DNA from: Halobacteriovorax marinus
GTDB lineage: Bacteria; Bdellovibrionota; Bacteriovoracia; Bacteriovoracales; Bacteriovoracaceae
DNA: 64,000 nt
NCBI GenBank assembly: GCA_002163155.1
Contig: MAAO01000008.1
Coordinates: forward strand, 62,001 to 126,000
Direction of reading: 5' to 3'
In this document: one piece after another, positions 16,858 to 25,448 of the stretch
How the letters are laid out: each line of letters begins with the position of its first letter
How positions within the stretch are numbered: position 1 is the first letter of the stretch
The notes under the pieces: generated by a model
What the model was told of the DNA's origin: nothing
The model's input: the letters and a program-made list of their open reading frames with translations, nothing else
Databases searched by the model: none
Program-made: the position numbers and the translations under genes

Positions 16858-17539
16858 AGAGACCCTCACGTGGCTCCTTCAGTATATTGTAGGCAGTCTC
16901 TGAGTCTAGTTTTTGAGAATCCAACCAAGTATCAATATTTTCATTCTTTAAAAGAATAGGACAACGGTCGTGACCAGCGGCCAAGACTTCCCTTGGAGGA
17001 TCATCAGTAATAATGGCGAAGGAATTCAAAGTTTCACTGCCATCAACACTCTGCCAACGATCAAAGAGTCCAGCGGCAAGCATGAGCTCCTCTCCCTCTT
17101 GGTAGAATGCTGCCACCTCAACTTTACTCTTTCTTGGAATGTACTCATAGAATTTTCTAAAAGGAATGAGTACATGATGATTTAAGAAATTCCCCTTCCA
17201 AGCATGTCTTGATTCAAGAGCATCTAATCTCGCGTTATAAGATTTAACTAGATTCTTTCTTCCCGTTTTCTCATTAATTCTCGTGTACTTAGTTTCTTTA
17301 CAAAAACTAGGCAACAATTGATAGCGCATGGGTGTAATGGTACGAATACCATTTTCTAGAATCACCACTGGAGCGTAGTAATTCGGGTAAATTCTATTTT
17401 CAACGTCAGGTGCTTTAAAAGATTGGGGATCTTGTTCTTTTGATTTTAAGAACTTATCAAAGGCCTGTGCATCTATCTTCGCATTTAGAAGTTTTGATAA
17501 TTTTCTTAAATCTCTTTCTACTTGGACACTGAAACACAT
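16835..17539 (-). CDS. SRAP (YedK/HMCES-like) abasic-site DNA-protein crosslinker
   Basis: 234 aa beginning Met-Cys: Cys2 is the residue that, after Met removal, forms a thiazolidine crosslink with abasic sites in single-stranded DNA. Other SRAP landmarks are MRYQLLPSF, the Glu in FRKFYEYIPR, AGLFDRW, FAIITDDPP and the catalytic His in AGHDRCPILL. Usual length for the family. There is no Shine-Dalgarno sequence; a -10-like TTTAAT lies 6 nt from the ATG, so the mRNA may be leaderless. Confidence 0.92.
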   Translation of the reverse strand: MCFSVQVERDLRKLSKLLNAKIDAQAFDKFLKSKEQDPQSFKAPDVENRIYPNYYAPVVILENGIRTITPMRYQLLPSFCKETKYTRINEKTGRKNLVKSYNARLDALESRHAWKGNFLNHHVLIPFRKFYEYIPRKSKVEVAAFYQEGEELMLAAGLFDRWQSVDGSETLNSFAIITDDPPREVLAAGHDRCPILLKNENIDTWLDSQKLDSETAYNILKEPREGLFKYDFLK

Positions 17540-17545
17540 GGTAGT

Positions 17546-17574
17546 ATTAAAGCGGTAATTCTATTTATTTACAA
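17546..17574 (-). promoter_or_regulatory. Promoter for a leaderless SRAP mRNA
   Basis: On the minus strand TTGTAA (17574-17569), exactly 17 nt, TTTAAT (17551-17546), 6 nt, then the ATG (17539). Transcription would start at the A of the ATG. Confidence 0.55.
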
Positions 17575-17596
17575 GTTAAACTTATTTGGAGCAATC

Positions 17597-18097
17597 ATGA
17601 AAAAAATCATTCTATGTTCACTTCTTCTCATTAATTTACAGGCGGCCAATATTCTTCCCACTGTAAAGATTGCAGATAAAGACGGTGGAAGGTTAGATGG
17701 CTCAGCTTGGTCAACTAGTGAGATGAAAGGAAAAGTTCATGTGCTCTTCTACGTTGACCCCGATGAAAAAGATCTCAATGAAGAGGCCTCTCAGGCCATA
17801 AAGAAAGAAAACTTCCCTCTTGATAAGTACGCGGCAGTAGCCGTAATAAATATGAAGGCCACATGGCTTCCAAACTTTGCTCTAGACAGTGCCTTAAAAG
17901 AAAAACAGAAGGAATATCCAGACACGCTTTATGTAAAAGATTTAACTAAGTCACTTCTAAAAAAGTGGAGTCTAAAAGATGACTCCAGTAACATTCTGCT
18001 CTTTAATAAAAAGGGAGAAAATATCTACACTATTTTTGGAAAGGCCAAGAGTTCGCAAATTAAAGTCCTCATCTCACTTATTAAATTAAATCTCTAA
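17597..18097 (+). CDS. YtfJ-family periplasmic thioredoxin-fold-like protein
   Basis: 166 aa from the ATG at 17597, chosen for GGAG 5 nt upstream and because it begins the signal peptide (MKKIILCSLLLINLQA). The mature protein follows the YtfJ pattern: LPTVKIADKDGG, GKVHVLFYVDPDEKDLNEEA, FPLDKYAAVAVINMKAT, SALKEKQKEYPDTLYVKD and a C-terminal FNKKGENIYTIFGKA. No CxxC is present, so it is not an obvious disulphide reductase. The function of YtfJ is not established. It ends overlapping the convergent REC gene by 4 nt. Confidence 0.8.
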   Translation: MKKIILCSLLLINLQAANILPTVKIADKDGGRLDGSAWSTSEMKGKVHVLFYVDPDEKDLNEEASQAIKKENFPLDKYAAVAVINMKATWLPNFALDSALKEKQKEYPDTLYVKDLTKSLLKKWSLKDDSSNILLFNKKGENIYTIFGKAKSSQIKVLISLIKLNL

Positions 18098-18486
18098 ACA
18101 AAACCAATTTCTTTAATCTGCTTCTTCAGTTGATTAAAATCAAGGGGCTTACTAAGAAAACCAGTGGCCCCTAATTCATTTGCTTTACTTACTAATTCTT
18201 CTGTCTCATAAGCCGTGATCATAAAGACTTTAACGTAGCCGTAGTTATTGTGCACTAATGTCAAGAGAGTGAGACCATCCATTACGGGCATATTTACATC
18301 TGAGAGAATGAGTAGGATTTCAACTTCATCTTTATTTCTTTCTAAGAATTCATAACATTCTTCTCCATTTTCAAAAAAGAAAAAATTATACAATCCAGAG
18401 CGAATTTCTTTTCGAAAATGCATTTTAAACAGATTGAATACTTCAACCTCATCATCAACAAGGGCTATATTAATTATATCAGTCAT
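18094..18486 (-). CDS. Single-domain response regulator
   Basis: 130-aa stand-alone receiver with every canonical residue: acidic pair in LVDDEVEV, phospho-acceptor Asp in LSDVNMPVMDG, Thr in FMITAYET and Lys in FLSKPLD. There is no output domain. It begins in the last base of the ethylene-receptor-like kinase (TAATG), so the two are coupled and the kinase is its presumed phosphodonor. Confidence 0.92.
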   Translation of the reverse strand: MTDIINIALVDDEVEVFNLFKMHFRKEIRSGLYNFFFFENGEECYEFLERNKDEVEILLILSDVNMPVMDGLTLLTLVHNNYGYVKVFMITAYETEELVSKANELGATGFLSKPLDFNQLKKQIKEIGFV

Positions 18487-19730
18487 TAAGAGTTCCTCCC
18501 CTTCATTTTAAGTGGTAAGAGAATTGTGACTTCAGTAAAGTCATGAATTTTCGAATCAAAGAGAAACTCTCCCTCATGAGACTTTATAATATCATTGACC
18601 ATAGAAAGTCCCAGTCCGGCGCCTTCGCCCGCTCTCTTAGTGGTATAGAAGGGCTCTAAGACACGATCAAAAATATCATCAGGAATCCCTGAGCCATTAT
18701 CATGAATTTTTAAACAGGCATGAGTTTGATCTTTAAGTGTTAATTCTACTTTAAGCTTTGGTTTAAAGTGTTCACCTAAGTCATTCTTCTTCTTTTTAAG
18801 AGCGTAAAAACTATTATCAAAGATATTTGTTAAGGCCCTACCAATATCCACTGCTATTAAATCCATTTCTCCAATATTAACCAACGTAAGATCAGTTTTT
18901 ACATCCATAACATATTTCACTCTGGCAGAATGGAAAGATAAATTAAGATATTCAGTTACGAGATCTTTTAAATTACATAGTTTAAAAGTCACTTTTCCGG
19001 AGCGAGTTTGTGCCAGCATATTTTTAATTATGGCATCCGCTCTTTTTCCATTGTTGGTAATTATGCTACACCCGTGAATCGCCTCATCTAGATCTTCCTC
19101 AAAATCTTTCTTCTTATCTAATTGAATTTCTTTCAACAATATATCCTTATGAATCAAGAGATCTCCCTCCATGAAATCCTTTATATAATCAGCTGAATTA
19201 ATCATGAGATTGATAGGGTTTTTTATTTCATGGGCAATACCTGCGGCCACTGTCCCAAGGGAAGCTAATTTCTCCTGAGAAATAAGTGACTTCTGGAGTC
19301 TTTCTTTTTGTTCTAAAGCTTCTTTTAATTTTTTATTAATTTCCATTAACTCAGTGGGAGTAGGCAATTTTAGTATGGCAGGAATAATGGGAATGATTAC
19401 TGCTACTGACAACACAGATGCCGTGGCCGTGAGGGCCTTCAAAACTCCTCCTAACCAATAATTAGAGTGCCAGAGGTTCCAAACCTCCATGAGATGCGTG
19501 AAGCCGCAAAATAGAAATAAACTCGCTATTACTGTAATCGCCCAATCAAAGGGAATCTTCTTTCTCGACTTCATGACAATGACCATTAAAATCACTAGGA
19601 TTATTTCAAAACTAAGAAATAATAAGAAATCAGAAATGACGTGTAGCCAAACCAGACTAGGCTTCCACAAGTAACAATGCCCGTGGGGCATGAAATCACT
19701 TTCAGAAAAAAAGTTAAAAAGACTCTCCAT
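18486..19730 (-). CDS. Histidine kinase with ethylene-receptor (ETR1-type) transmembrane domain
   Basis: 414 aa. The N-terminus (about residues 20-120) has three membrane helices and matches the ETR1 sensor layout: ISDF with Asp34 (ETR1 Asp25), then FLFCGFTHLMEVW with Cys75 and His79, the equivalents of the copper ligands Cys65 and His69 that bind ethylene in plants and Synechocystis. ETR1 Tyr32 is Phe here and Pro36 is Leu. A coiled coil (about 127-155) leads to HisKA with AHEIKNP (His167) and HATPase boxes (NIFDNSFYAL, DNGSGIPDD, GEGAGLGLS). GGAG precedes the ATG. It is followed by a coupled REC gene and preceded by a solute-binding protein gene. Confidence 0.9.
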   Translation of the reverse strand: MESLFNFFSESDFMPHGHCYLWKPSLVWLHVISDFLLFLSFEIILVILMVIVMKSRKKIPFDWAITVIASLFLFCGFTHLMEVWNLWHSNYWLGGVLKALTATASVLSVAVIIPIIPAILKLPTPTELMEINKKLKEALEQKERLQKSLISQEKLASLGTVAAGIAHEIKNPINLMINSADYIKDFMEGDLLIHKDILLKEIQLDKKKDFEEDLDEAIHGCSIITNNGKRADAIIKNMLAQTRSGKVTFKLCNLKDLVTEYLNLSFHSARVKYVMDVKTDLTLVNIGEMDLIAVDIGRALTNIFDNSFYALKKKKNDLGEHFKPKLKVELTLKDQTHACLKIHDNGSGIPDDIFDRVLEPFYTTKRAGEGAGLGLSMVNDIIKSHEGEFLFDSKIHDFTEVTILLPLKMKGRNS

Positions 19731-19795
19731 TATCTACTCCAATATATTTTCTATGTAGTCTAACTCATATTTTAGAAAATAAAAATTATAGAGAA

Positions 19796-20581
19796 TCAGT
19801 CGGTAATGTATTGATCTCCCCTAGAGATCTTTAGTCGGTCTAGAGAATACTTATCTCGTAATTTCTTAAGATAACTTTTAGATTTAAGATCTAGGATTCT
19901 TGCATTAATGAGATCAAGATCATCAAGTAAAACGGATTTCTTTGAGATGCCAAAATGAAGCTGCATAGGATCGATGGGAACACTACTACACTCAACCTTG
20001 CCGGCTACGTCAGGGTTGCTGGAAATAAGGTTTCTTACAACCGTTTCATTAAATATGGCAGCATCCACGCGCCCACGTAGAAGAATTTTTAAATTAGTTG
20101 AGGCATATTTAACAATAACGGCCCTAACATAATTTCTTCTAATAGCGTCATTCAATTCTTCTCCATAATAAAAGTCTTTAACCACACCTACTTTTTCATT
20201 ATAGAGCTCTACAATGTTTGTAATATTTGAAAATTTAGACTCGGAGTTTTCGCTAAGATAGCAAATAGAAAACCTCTCTAAATAAAGAGGTTCAGTGTAA
20301 ACCAAATACTCTGACCTCTCTAAGGTTTTAAAAAGAGGTCCTGTTATATCGGCACGACCTTTTTCCAGTAACTTTAAGGCAGTATGCCACTCTATACTCT
20401 TTGTTTCATACTCAGAAATACCAATTAAAATTTCAGCTAAAAGTTCAATAATTACCCCTTTATGGAGCTTCCCCTCTCTTTCATAAGTAAATGGAGGATA
20501 GGGATCGCAGACAAAGAGTACCTTGCCATAAGAGAGGTTACAGCTCAGCACTAATACCATAAATATTATTTTAAACTTCAT
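19796..20581 (-). CDS. Periplasmic solute-binding protein (SBP_bac_3 type)
   Basis: 261 aa from the ATG at 20581, which begins the signal peptide (MKFKIIFMVLVLSCNLSYG); the longer frame starts with an unsupported TTG. The core is typical of family-3 binding proteins: FVCDPYPPFTYEREG, then GVIIELLAEIL, LEKGRADITGPLFKT and a switch segment with VGVVKDFYYGEEL. No transporter genes are adjacent, and the next gene on the strand is the ETR1-like kinase 65 nt away, so a sensing role is possible. No Shine-Dalgarno sequence; TATAAT lies 6 nt before the ATG. Confidence 0.83.
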   Translation of the reverse strand: MKFKIIFMVLVLSCNLSYGKVLFVCDPYPPFTYEREGKLHKGVIIELLAEILIGISEYETKSIEWHTALKLLEKGRADITGPLFKTLERSEYLVYTEPLYLERFSICYLSENSESKFSNITNIVELYNEKVGVVKDFYYGEELNDAIRRNYVRAVIVKYASTNLKILLRGRVDAAIFNETVVRNLISSNPDVAGKVECSSVPIDPMQLHFGISKKSVLLDDLDLINARILDLKSKSYLKKLRDKYSLDRLKISRGDQYITD

Positions 20582-20587
20582 GGATAT

Positions 20588-20593
20588 ATTATA
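20588..20593 (-). promoter_or_regulatory. -10 element for a leaderless solute-binding-protein mRNA
   Basis: Perfect TATAAT on the minus strand, then ATATCC and the ATG. No convincing -35 at 16-18 nt. Confidence 0.45.
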
Positions 20594-20643
20594 TTTTGAT
20601 AGTGCGAATATTGTATTTATCAATAATTAAGATATTGAGAGAT

Positions 20644-21810
20644 TTAACCAATCGAGCGAACGTAATCTAAGTAACTACTCTCGTCTCTCTTAAACTGAAA
20701 AACAGCAAGCCAACTAAAGGCGATAGAAATACAGTAAGGAATAATAAAGGAAATAAAGAGCCCTTTGCTTGTTATCAGAACGGGAATCTGACGATCAACA
20801 AAGACATCGGGCATAATATTTGGCGCGTAGATTTTCATAAGAGCTAGGAAGCCCAGACCAAAACCAAGCCCCAAAATGATACTCGAAAGCGTTGTTATAT
20901 TGAGAAAGACTTTCATAGCAAATTCAAGTTTCTTCTTAGATCCACCTAGGATCCAAAAAGAGACAAGATCACCTTTAACCTTACCTAAGAAAATCATAAG
21001 GCCTGAAGTAATACAAAGTGAAACCAATAAAGTCATTCCCGAGAAGAGAAATAACATCACTCGGTTCTCTAACTTTAAGGCCCAGACAAGGTTCTTATTC
21101 TTATCTGCCCAAGTTTTAAGCCTTACTCTATCGCCGTACTTAGAAAGAATTTCTTCTCTTAAAACAGTAAAGTCACCATCTTTATACAGCCTAATTCTAT
21201 TAACTGCTCTCTTTCTAACCAGATTTTGTACAACAGGAAGTCTCACCCATGCATTGAACATATCAACTTCAGGCACATCTGTTCTGACAATATTTGAAAC
21301 GGTCACATTGATTAAACGTGGAATATCATCCATGAGAGAATCAACATGAGAGGGAGAAATGAAACTAACATCGTCCCCGGGGATAATTGATACTTTATAG
21401 GCCAAGTCTGTTCCCAGCACTACATTAGATAAGTCCTGATCCTGGAGGAAAGTCGGAATTCTTCTCTTTAGATCAATTCCTCTTAGAACAACAGGTGTTA
21501 TAAAATTCATATGACGAAGGAGAAGTTCTATTTCGAATTCTACAGTTGGATTATACTGAAGATTAATAAGCTCATTAAAGAGTTTATCAACTTCCTCATT
21601 CTCCATAGCGACTAATTCAATAACGGCACTACCGTCAACAGTCTTAGAGCGAGTCGTGAGTTTATTCTGAAGCCCTCCCATAGTACTTTGTAGTACTAAG
21701 AGAGCAAAGCTCGAAATGAACAGTCCAACGATTGCCAAAAAGAGCAATCGCTGTCTTGTTCGAGCTTTAAAGATATAACTAAAAAAATAGAGACAAAAAT
21801 TAAGTATCAT
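20644..21810 (-). CDS. LolC/LolE-type (FtsX-like) ABC permease
   Basis: 388 aa with the four-helix LolC/E plan: one N-terminal helix ([20 protein letters not shown]) followed by MGGLQNKL, a large periplasmic domain (about 45-245), then three helices at about 255-280, 305-330 and 350-375. Lol proteins extract lipoproteins from the inner membrane with the ATPase LolD. No lolD is in the window, so the ATPase is elsewhere or the substrate differs. The gene starts 3 nt after the fadJ stop with no Shine-Dalgarno sequence, so it appears to be translated as part of the fad operon, an unusual partnership. Confidence 0.78.
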   Translation of the reverse strand: MILNFCLYFFSYIFKARTRQRLLFLAIVGLFISSFALLVLQSTMGGLQNKLTTRSKTVDGSAVIELVAMENEEVDKLFNELINLQYNPTVEFEIELLLRHMNFITPVVLRGIDLKRRIPTFLQDQDLSNVVLGTDLAYKVSIIPGDDVSFISPSHVDSLMDDIPRLINVTVSNIVRTDVPEVDMFNAWVRLPVVQNLVRKRAVNRIRLYKDGDFTVLREEILSKYGDRVRLKTWADKNKNLVWALKLENRVMLFLFSGMTLLVSLCITSGLMIFLGKVKGDLVSFWILGGSKKKLEFAMKVFLNITTLSSIILGLGFGLGFLALMKIYAPNIMPDVFVDRQIPVLITSKGLFISFIIPYCISIAFSWLAVFQFKRDESSYLDYVRSIG

Positions 21811-21813
21811 ACG

Positions 21814-23934
21814 TTAAATATCGTAGAACTTCTTCTTATCAGCAGCAAGCTTCAATAAGTATTCACATGGAGTGTATCTCGACTCATCTACTGACTTAGC
21901 TCGCTCTTCCATGGCCCCTATAAGTCTATCGAGACCTTCAGAGTCAGCATACTTAAGTAGTCCACCTCTAAATGGAGGAAAGCCTATTCCAAAGATTAAA
22001 CCTAAATCAATATCTGCCGCAGAGTTCACTATCCCATCAGCTAACACAGTGGCCGCTTCATTAATCATAGGAAGGAAAATTCTTAACTGAATCTCAGTCT
22101 CATCCATTTTCTTCTTAGTCTTAGGTAACATGGCCATAACTTCTTCGTTTGGTCCCTCTACCTTTCCTCTCTTATCGTAAATGTAGAAACCTTTACCATT
22201 CTTTTTTCCAAAGAAATTCTTCTCTACTAATTTAGAAGAAAAAGGTGAAGACTTAACTCTATCCCCAAGACCGTCGTGAATAATTTTTGCCACTTTTTCA
22301 CCAACGTCAATTCCTACTTCATCAAGTAGACGACATGGTCCCATCGGCATTCCAAAATTCAAACAAGCATCTTCAATATCTTTCATGGGCACACCTTCCT
22401 CTAAGAGAAAGCCTGCTTCATTCATGAATGGCATTAAGATTCTATTTACAAGAAAACCTGGTCCATCTTTAACAACGACAGGAGTCTTCTTAGCTTTAAT
22501 ACACCAGTTATAAAGAGCTTCAACAGTTTCAGGAGCTACTTTATCGTGAGTGATAATTTCGACAAGAGGCATCATGTGTACTGGATTAAAGAAATGTAGA
22601 CCTGCAAAACGCTCAGGCTTAGAGAGAGCTGTACTCATCTCTTGAACAGAGAGAGAAGAAGTATTAGAAGTGATAACAGCGTCATCTCTTACATGCTCTT
22701 CTAGCTCACTGAATACACTCTTCTTAATATTCATATTTTCAACAATGGCCTCAATGACCAAGTCTACTCTTTGAAATCCTTCAAACCCTAATTGTCCTTG
22801 AATAGATCTCTGTTGTCTTTCAAAGGCATCATAAGTCATCTTCTTTCTCTTCACTTGTCCCATGAAGTTTGATGATGATTGCTTAAAACCTAATTCGAGT
22901 GCTTCTGTCGTTAAGTCTTTCATGATTGGCGCCATACCATTGCTGGCCATGAGCCACGCAATTCCACCACCCATTGTACCAGCTCCAAGAGCGGCACCTT
23001 TTTTAAACTTAGGAAGATCGTTTGAACCTGTAACACCTGAGTATTTTTTAGCTTTTTCAGTCATAAAGAAAATATGCTGTAAGTTCTTACTCTGCTCACT
23101 TACACACAACTCTCCAAAAGCTTGGGATTCACTAGAAAGATAACCTGATCTTCCTTTCATGATTCCCGCTTCCATAACATCTAGAATTTTAAGTGGTGCT
23201 TGGTAGAAACCTTTCGTTTTCTTTAGAACACTTTCTCTCGCTTTTTGAAAAATAATTTTCTTAGCAAAGAAGTTATCACTCGCCATATGTTCAAGCGATT
23301 CTTTAAGACCACCTTTTTTCTCATCAACTTTAAAGTGGAATAGGGCCATTCTCTTCAATCTTTCTTTTGGATAAACTCCAGCAACAAGACCTAATCTCTT
23401 GGCCTTTTTTGCCTTGAGCATCTTACCTGTTAAAATGAGATCTAGAGATTTTGGAAGCCCTACTTTTCTTGGAAGCCTATAAGTCCCACCAAAGCCTGGA
23501 ATCAATCCAAGTTTAACTTCTGGTAGACCCATCATTGTTCCTTTATCATCAGAGGCAATAATATTTGTACAAGCTAGAGAAAGCTCAAGCCCTCCGCCCA
23601 AACAAACACCATGAACGGCCGCTACTGTAGGACACTTTAAATCTTCAATTTTATTAAATAAAGTTTGTCCTGCTTCTGCACCGTATGCGCCATCGCTCTC
23701 TGTCTTCATAGAAGCAATTAAATTAATATCTGCTCCTGCTAGAAAACATCTGTCTTTATGAGACCAAAAAACCACACCCTTTAGAGACTTATTCTTATGG
23801 AGCTCATCCAAAATATTTCCAAGCTCAGTGATCGTTTCTTCATCTAAAGTAGTCATCGATTTATCGCAGTTATATCCAAAACCAACATAAGCTACGTCTT
23901 CTTTCAATTCTAAACTTATTCTCTTCGTTTCCAT
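21814..23934 (-). CDS. fadJ: Multifunctional enoyl-CoA hydratase / 3-hydroxyacyl-CoA dehydrogenase
   Basis: 706 aa, the size of FadJ (about 714). N-terminal crotonase domain with the oxyanion segment LAGADINL and both catalytic Glu contexts (GGGLELSLAC, GLPEVKLGLIPG). The NAD-binding domain starts near residue 308 (GAALGAGTMGGGIAW), with SNTSSLSV and the His motif AGLHFFNPVHMMPLVEI. A C-terminal dehydrogenase domain pair follows. It performs steps two and three of fatty-acid beta-oxidation. AAGGT precedes the ATG, 7 nt after the thiolase gene. Confidence 0.95.
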   Translation of the reverse strand: METKRISLELKEDVAYVGFGYNCDKSMTTLDEETITELGNILDELHKNKSLKGVVFWSHKDRCFLAGADINLIASMKTESDGAYGAEAGQTLFNKIEDLKCPTVAAVHGVCLGGGLELSLACTNIIASDDKGTMMGLPEVKLGLIPGFGGTYRLPRKVGLPKSLDLILTGKMLKAKKAKRLGLVAGVYPKERLKRMALFHFKVDEKKGGLKESLEHMASDNFFAKKIIFQKARESVLKKTKGFYQAPLKILDVMEAGIMKGRSGYLSSESQAFGELCVSEQSKNLQHIFFMTEKAKKYSGVTGSNDLPKFKKGAALGAGTMGGGIAWLMASNGMAPIMKDLTTEALELGFKQSSSNFMGQVKRKKMTYDAFERQQRSIQGQLGFEGFQRVDLVIEAIVENMNIKKSVFSELEEHVRDDAVITSNTSSLSVQEMSTALSKPERFAGLHFFNPVHMMPLVEIITHDKVAPETVEALYNWCIKAKKTPVVVKDGPGFLVNRILMPFMNEAGFLLEEGVPMKDIEDACLNFGMPMGPCRLLDEVGIDVGEKVAKIIHDGLGDRVKSSPFSSKLVEKNFFGKKNGKGFYIYDKRGKVEGPNEEVMAMLPKTKKKMDETEIQLRIFLPMINEAATVLADGIVNSAADIDLGLIFGIGFPPFRGGLLKYADSEGLDRLIGAMEERAKSVDESRYTPCEYLLKLAADKKKFYDI

Positions 23935-23941
23935 ATATACC

Positions 23942-25237
23942 TTACTTTACCAAATTCTCAATAATACAAGCACCACCTTGACCGCCACCGATACAAAGTG
24001 AGGCCACACCATACTTACCTTTCCTACGTCTTAACTCATGCATAAGAGTCACAAGTAATCTGGAACCTGTTGAACCCACAGGATGTCCAAGAGCAATGGC
24101 ACCACCATTAACATTTAACTTGTCTGCAGGAATTTCTCCAAGAGCTGAATCCATACCAAATCTAGCGGCAATGTCTTTGTCTTTTGCAGCGGCCGTAACG
24201 GCCATTAACTGCGCCGCAAAGGCTTCGTTAATCTCCACAAGATCCATGTCCTTTAGTCCAAGACCAGTTCTTTTGAAAACTCCGTCCATGGCAAGTAGTG
24301 GACCCATTCCCATTCTCTCTGGCTCAAGTCCATGAAAGTGAAAATCGACAATTCTAGCAATAGGCTTAAGATTATATTTCGCAACAGCTTCTTCACTAGC
24401 AAAAATAAGTGCAGATCCACCATCAGTGATAGGACAAGAGTTACCAACTGTAACCGTCCCAGATCTCTTCTCAAAGTAAGGCTTCATCTTGGCCAGTCCT
24501 TCAACGGTAGAGTTTCCTCTAGGGCCTACATCCTTAGACAGAAGTTTATTTAATTTTTCACCAACGAGAATAGGAACAATTTCTTCTTCAAATTTCCCCT
24601 CGTTTTGCGCGGCTATCGCTTTATGATGAGAAGCATTGGCATACTCATCTTGCATTTCGCGGGTAAGATCAAATTCACGGGCCAAGACTTCAGCAGTCTG
24701 TCCCATATTTAATCCACAAAATGGATCCGTTAAACCTTGCTCAATAGCAATTATAGGTGAAAGAAATGGAGGTCTAAAACTACTGACAGCTTTAATTTTG
24801 TCAGCAACTGTTTTTGACTTCATGACACTCACAAAGAGCTCAGTCATTTCCTTGTTGTAGATAAGTGGCATTTGAGACATACACTCAACACCACCAGCAA
24901 TAATCACATCACTTCTTCCACTTGCGATTTTTAAAAAAGCTTGAGACACAGCTTCCATACCTGAGGCACAGTTTCTGTGAACAGAGTAGGCCGAAGTCTT
25001 CTTATCGAGTCCTGCTTCAAGAGCAATAACACGAGAAATATTTGGATACTTAGCAGGTGTTCCTGTGTTTCCAAAAATAACTTCATCTACTTCGTCATAA
25101 GGAATGGATGTTTTATCCATCATATGACTAACCAAATAAGCTCCCAAAAAAGGCGCATCTACATCTTTAAGATCTGCACCGGCCTTCGCATGAGGTGAGC
25201 GTTTGCCATCGATAATGTATACGGGTTTCATGGCCAT
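23942..25237 (-). CDS. fadI: Acetyl-CoA acyltransferase (thiolase), FadI-like
   Basis: 431 aa from the ATG at 25237, selected by GAGGAG 6 nt upstream; the longer frame starts at a TTG overlapping that site. Thiolase landmarks: nucleophile Cys in HRNCASGMEA, GGVECMSQMP, INEAFAAQ, the His in GGAIALGHPVGSTGSR and the second Cys in CIGGGQGG. The insert and C-terminus (HELRRRKGKYGVA) are closer to FadI than FadA. It cleaves 3-ketoacyl-CoA in beta-oxidation and heads the fadI-fadJ-permease operon. Prey lipids are a plausible source of substrate. Confidence 0.93.
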   Translation of the reverse strand: MAMKPVYIIDGKRSPHAKAGADLKDVDAPFLGAYLVSHMMDKTSIPYDEVDEVIFGNTGTPAKYPNISRVIALEAGLDKKTSAYSVHRNCASGMEAVSQAFLKIASGRSDVIIAGGVECMSQMPLIYNKEMTELFVSVMKSKTVADKIKAVSSFRPPFLSPIIAIEQGLTDPFCGLNMGQTAEVLAREFDLTREMQDEYANASHHKAIAAQNEGKFEEEIVPILVGEKLNKLLSKDVGPRGNSTVEGLAKMKPYFEKRSGTVTVGNSCPITDGGSALIFASEEAVAKYNLKPIARIVDFHFHGLEPERMGMGPLLAMDGVFKRTGLGLKDMDLVEINEAFAAQLMAVTAAAKDKDIAARFGMDSALGEIPADKLNVNGGAIALGHPVGSTGSRLLVTLMHELRRRKGKYGVASLCIGGGQGGACIIENLVK

Positions 25238-25345
25238 TTTTTCTCCTCTAATTTTCAAATTAGTAATAAGCTAAAAGCTTGTAATAAAGTGTTTTATCAC
25301 GAAAATTGTAGAGCAAAAATGTATAAAGTGAAAGAGAATAAGACG

Positions 25346-25383
25346 AAAAAAAAAGCAGAAAAGGCGCCACACCCTTACTGCTC
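25346..25383 (-). terminator. Intrinsic terminator for the outer-membrane protein gene
   Basis: On the minus strand AGCAG (25383-25379) and an inner AAGG pair with CCTT and CTGCT, followed by a run of nine T (complement of 25354-25346). Confidence 0.78.
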
Positions 25384-25416
25384 TTTTTTATATTGAGAAG
25401 AAAACCTTTTATCTTA

Positions 25417-25436
25417 ACCGACCTTTTCGGGTCGGT
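25417..25436. other. Second hairpin downstream of the outer-membrane protein gene
   Basis: ACCGACC (25417-25423) pairs with GGTCGGT (25430-25436) around TTTTCG. It is stable but lacks a T-tract on either strand. It lies between the gene and its terminator, so it may protect the mRNA 3' end. Confidence 0.5.
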
Positions 25437-25448
25437 ATAAAAAACTTA

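Noticed and set aside
20582-20623. Longer N-terminus for the solute-binding protein from a TTG at 20623
   Set aside because: It would place 14 residues before a complete signal peptide and lacks a Shine-Dalgarno sequence; the ATG at 20581 is preferred.
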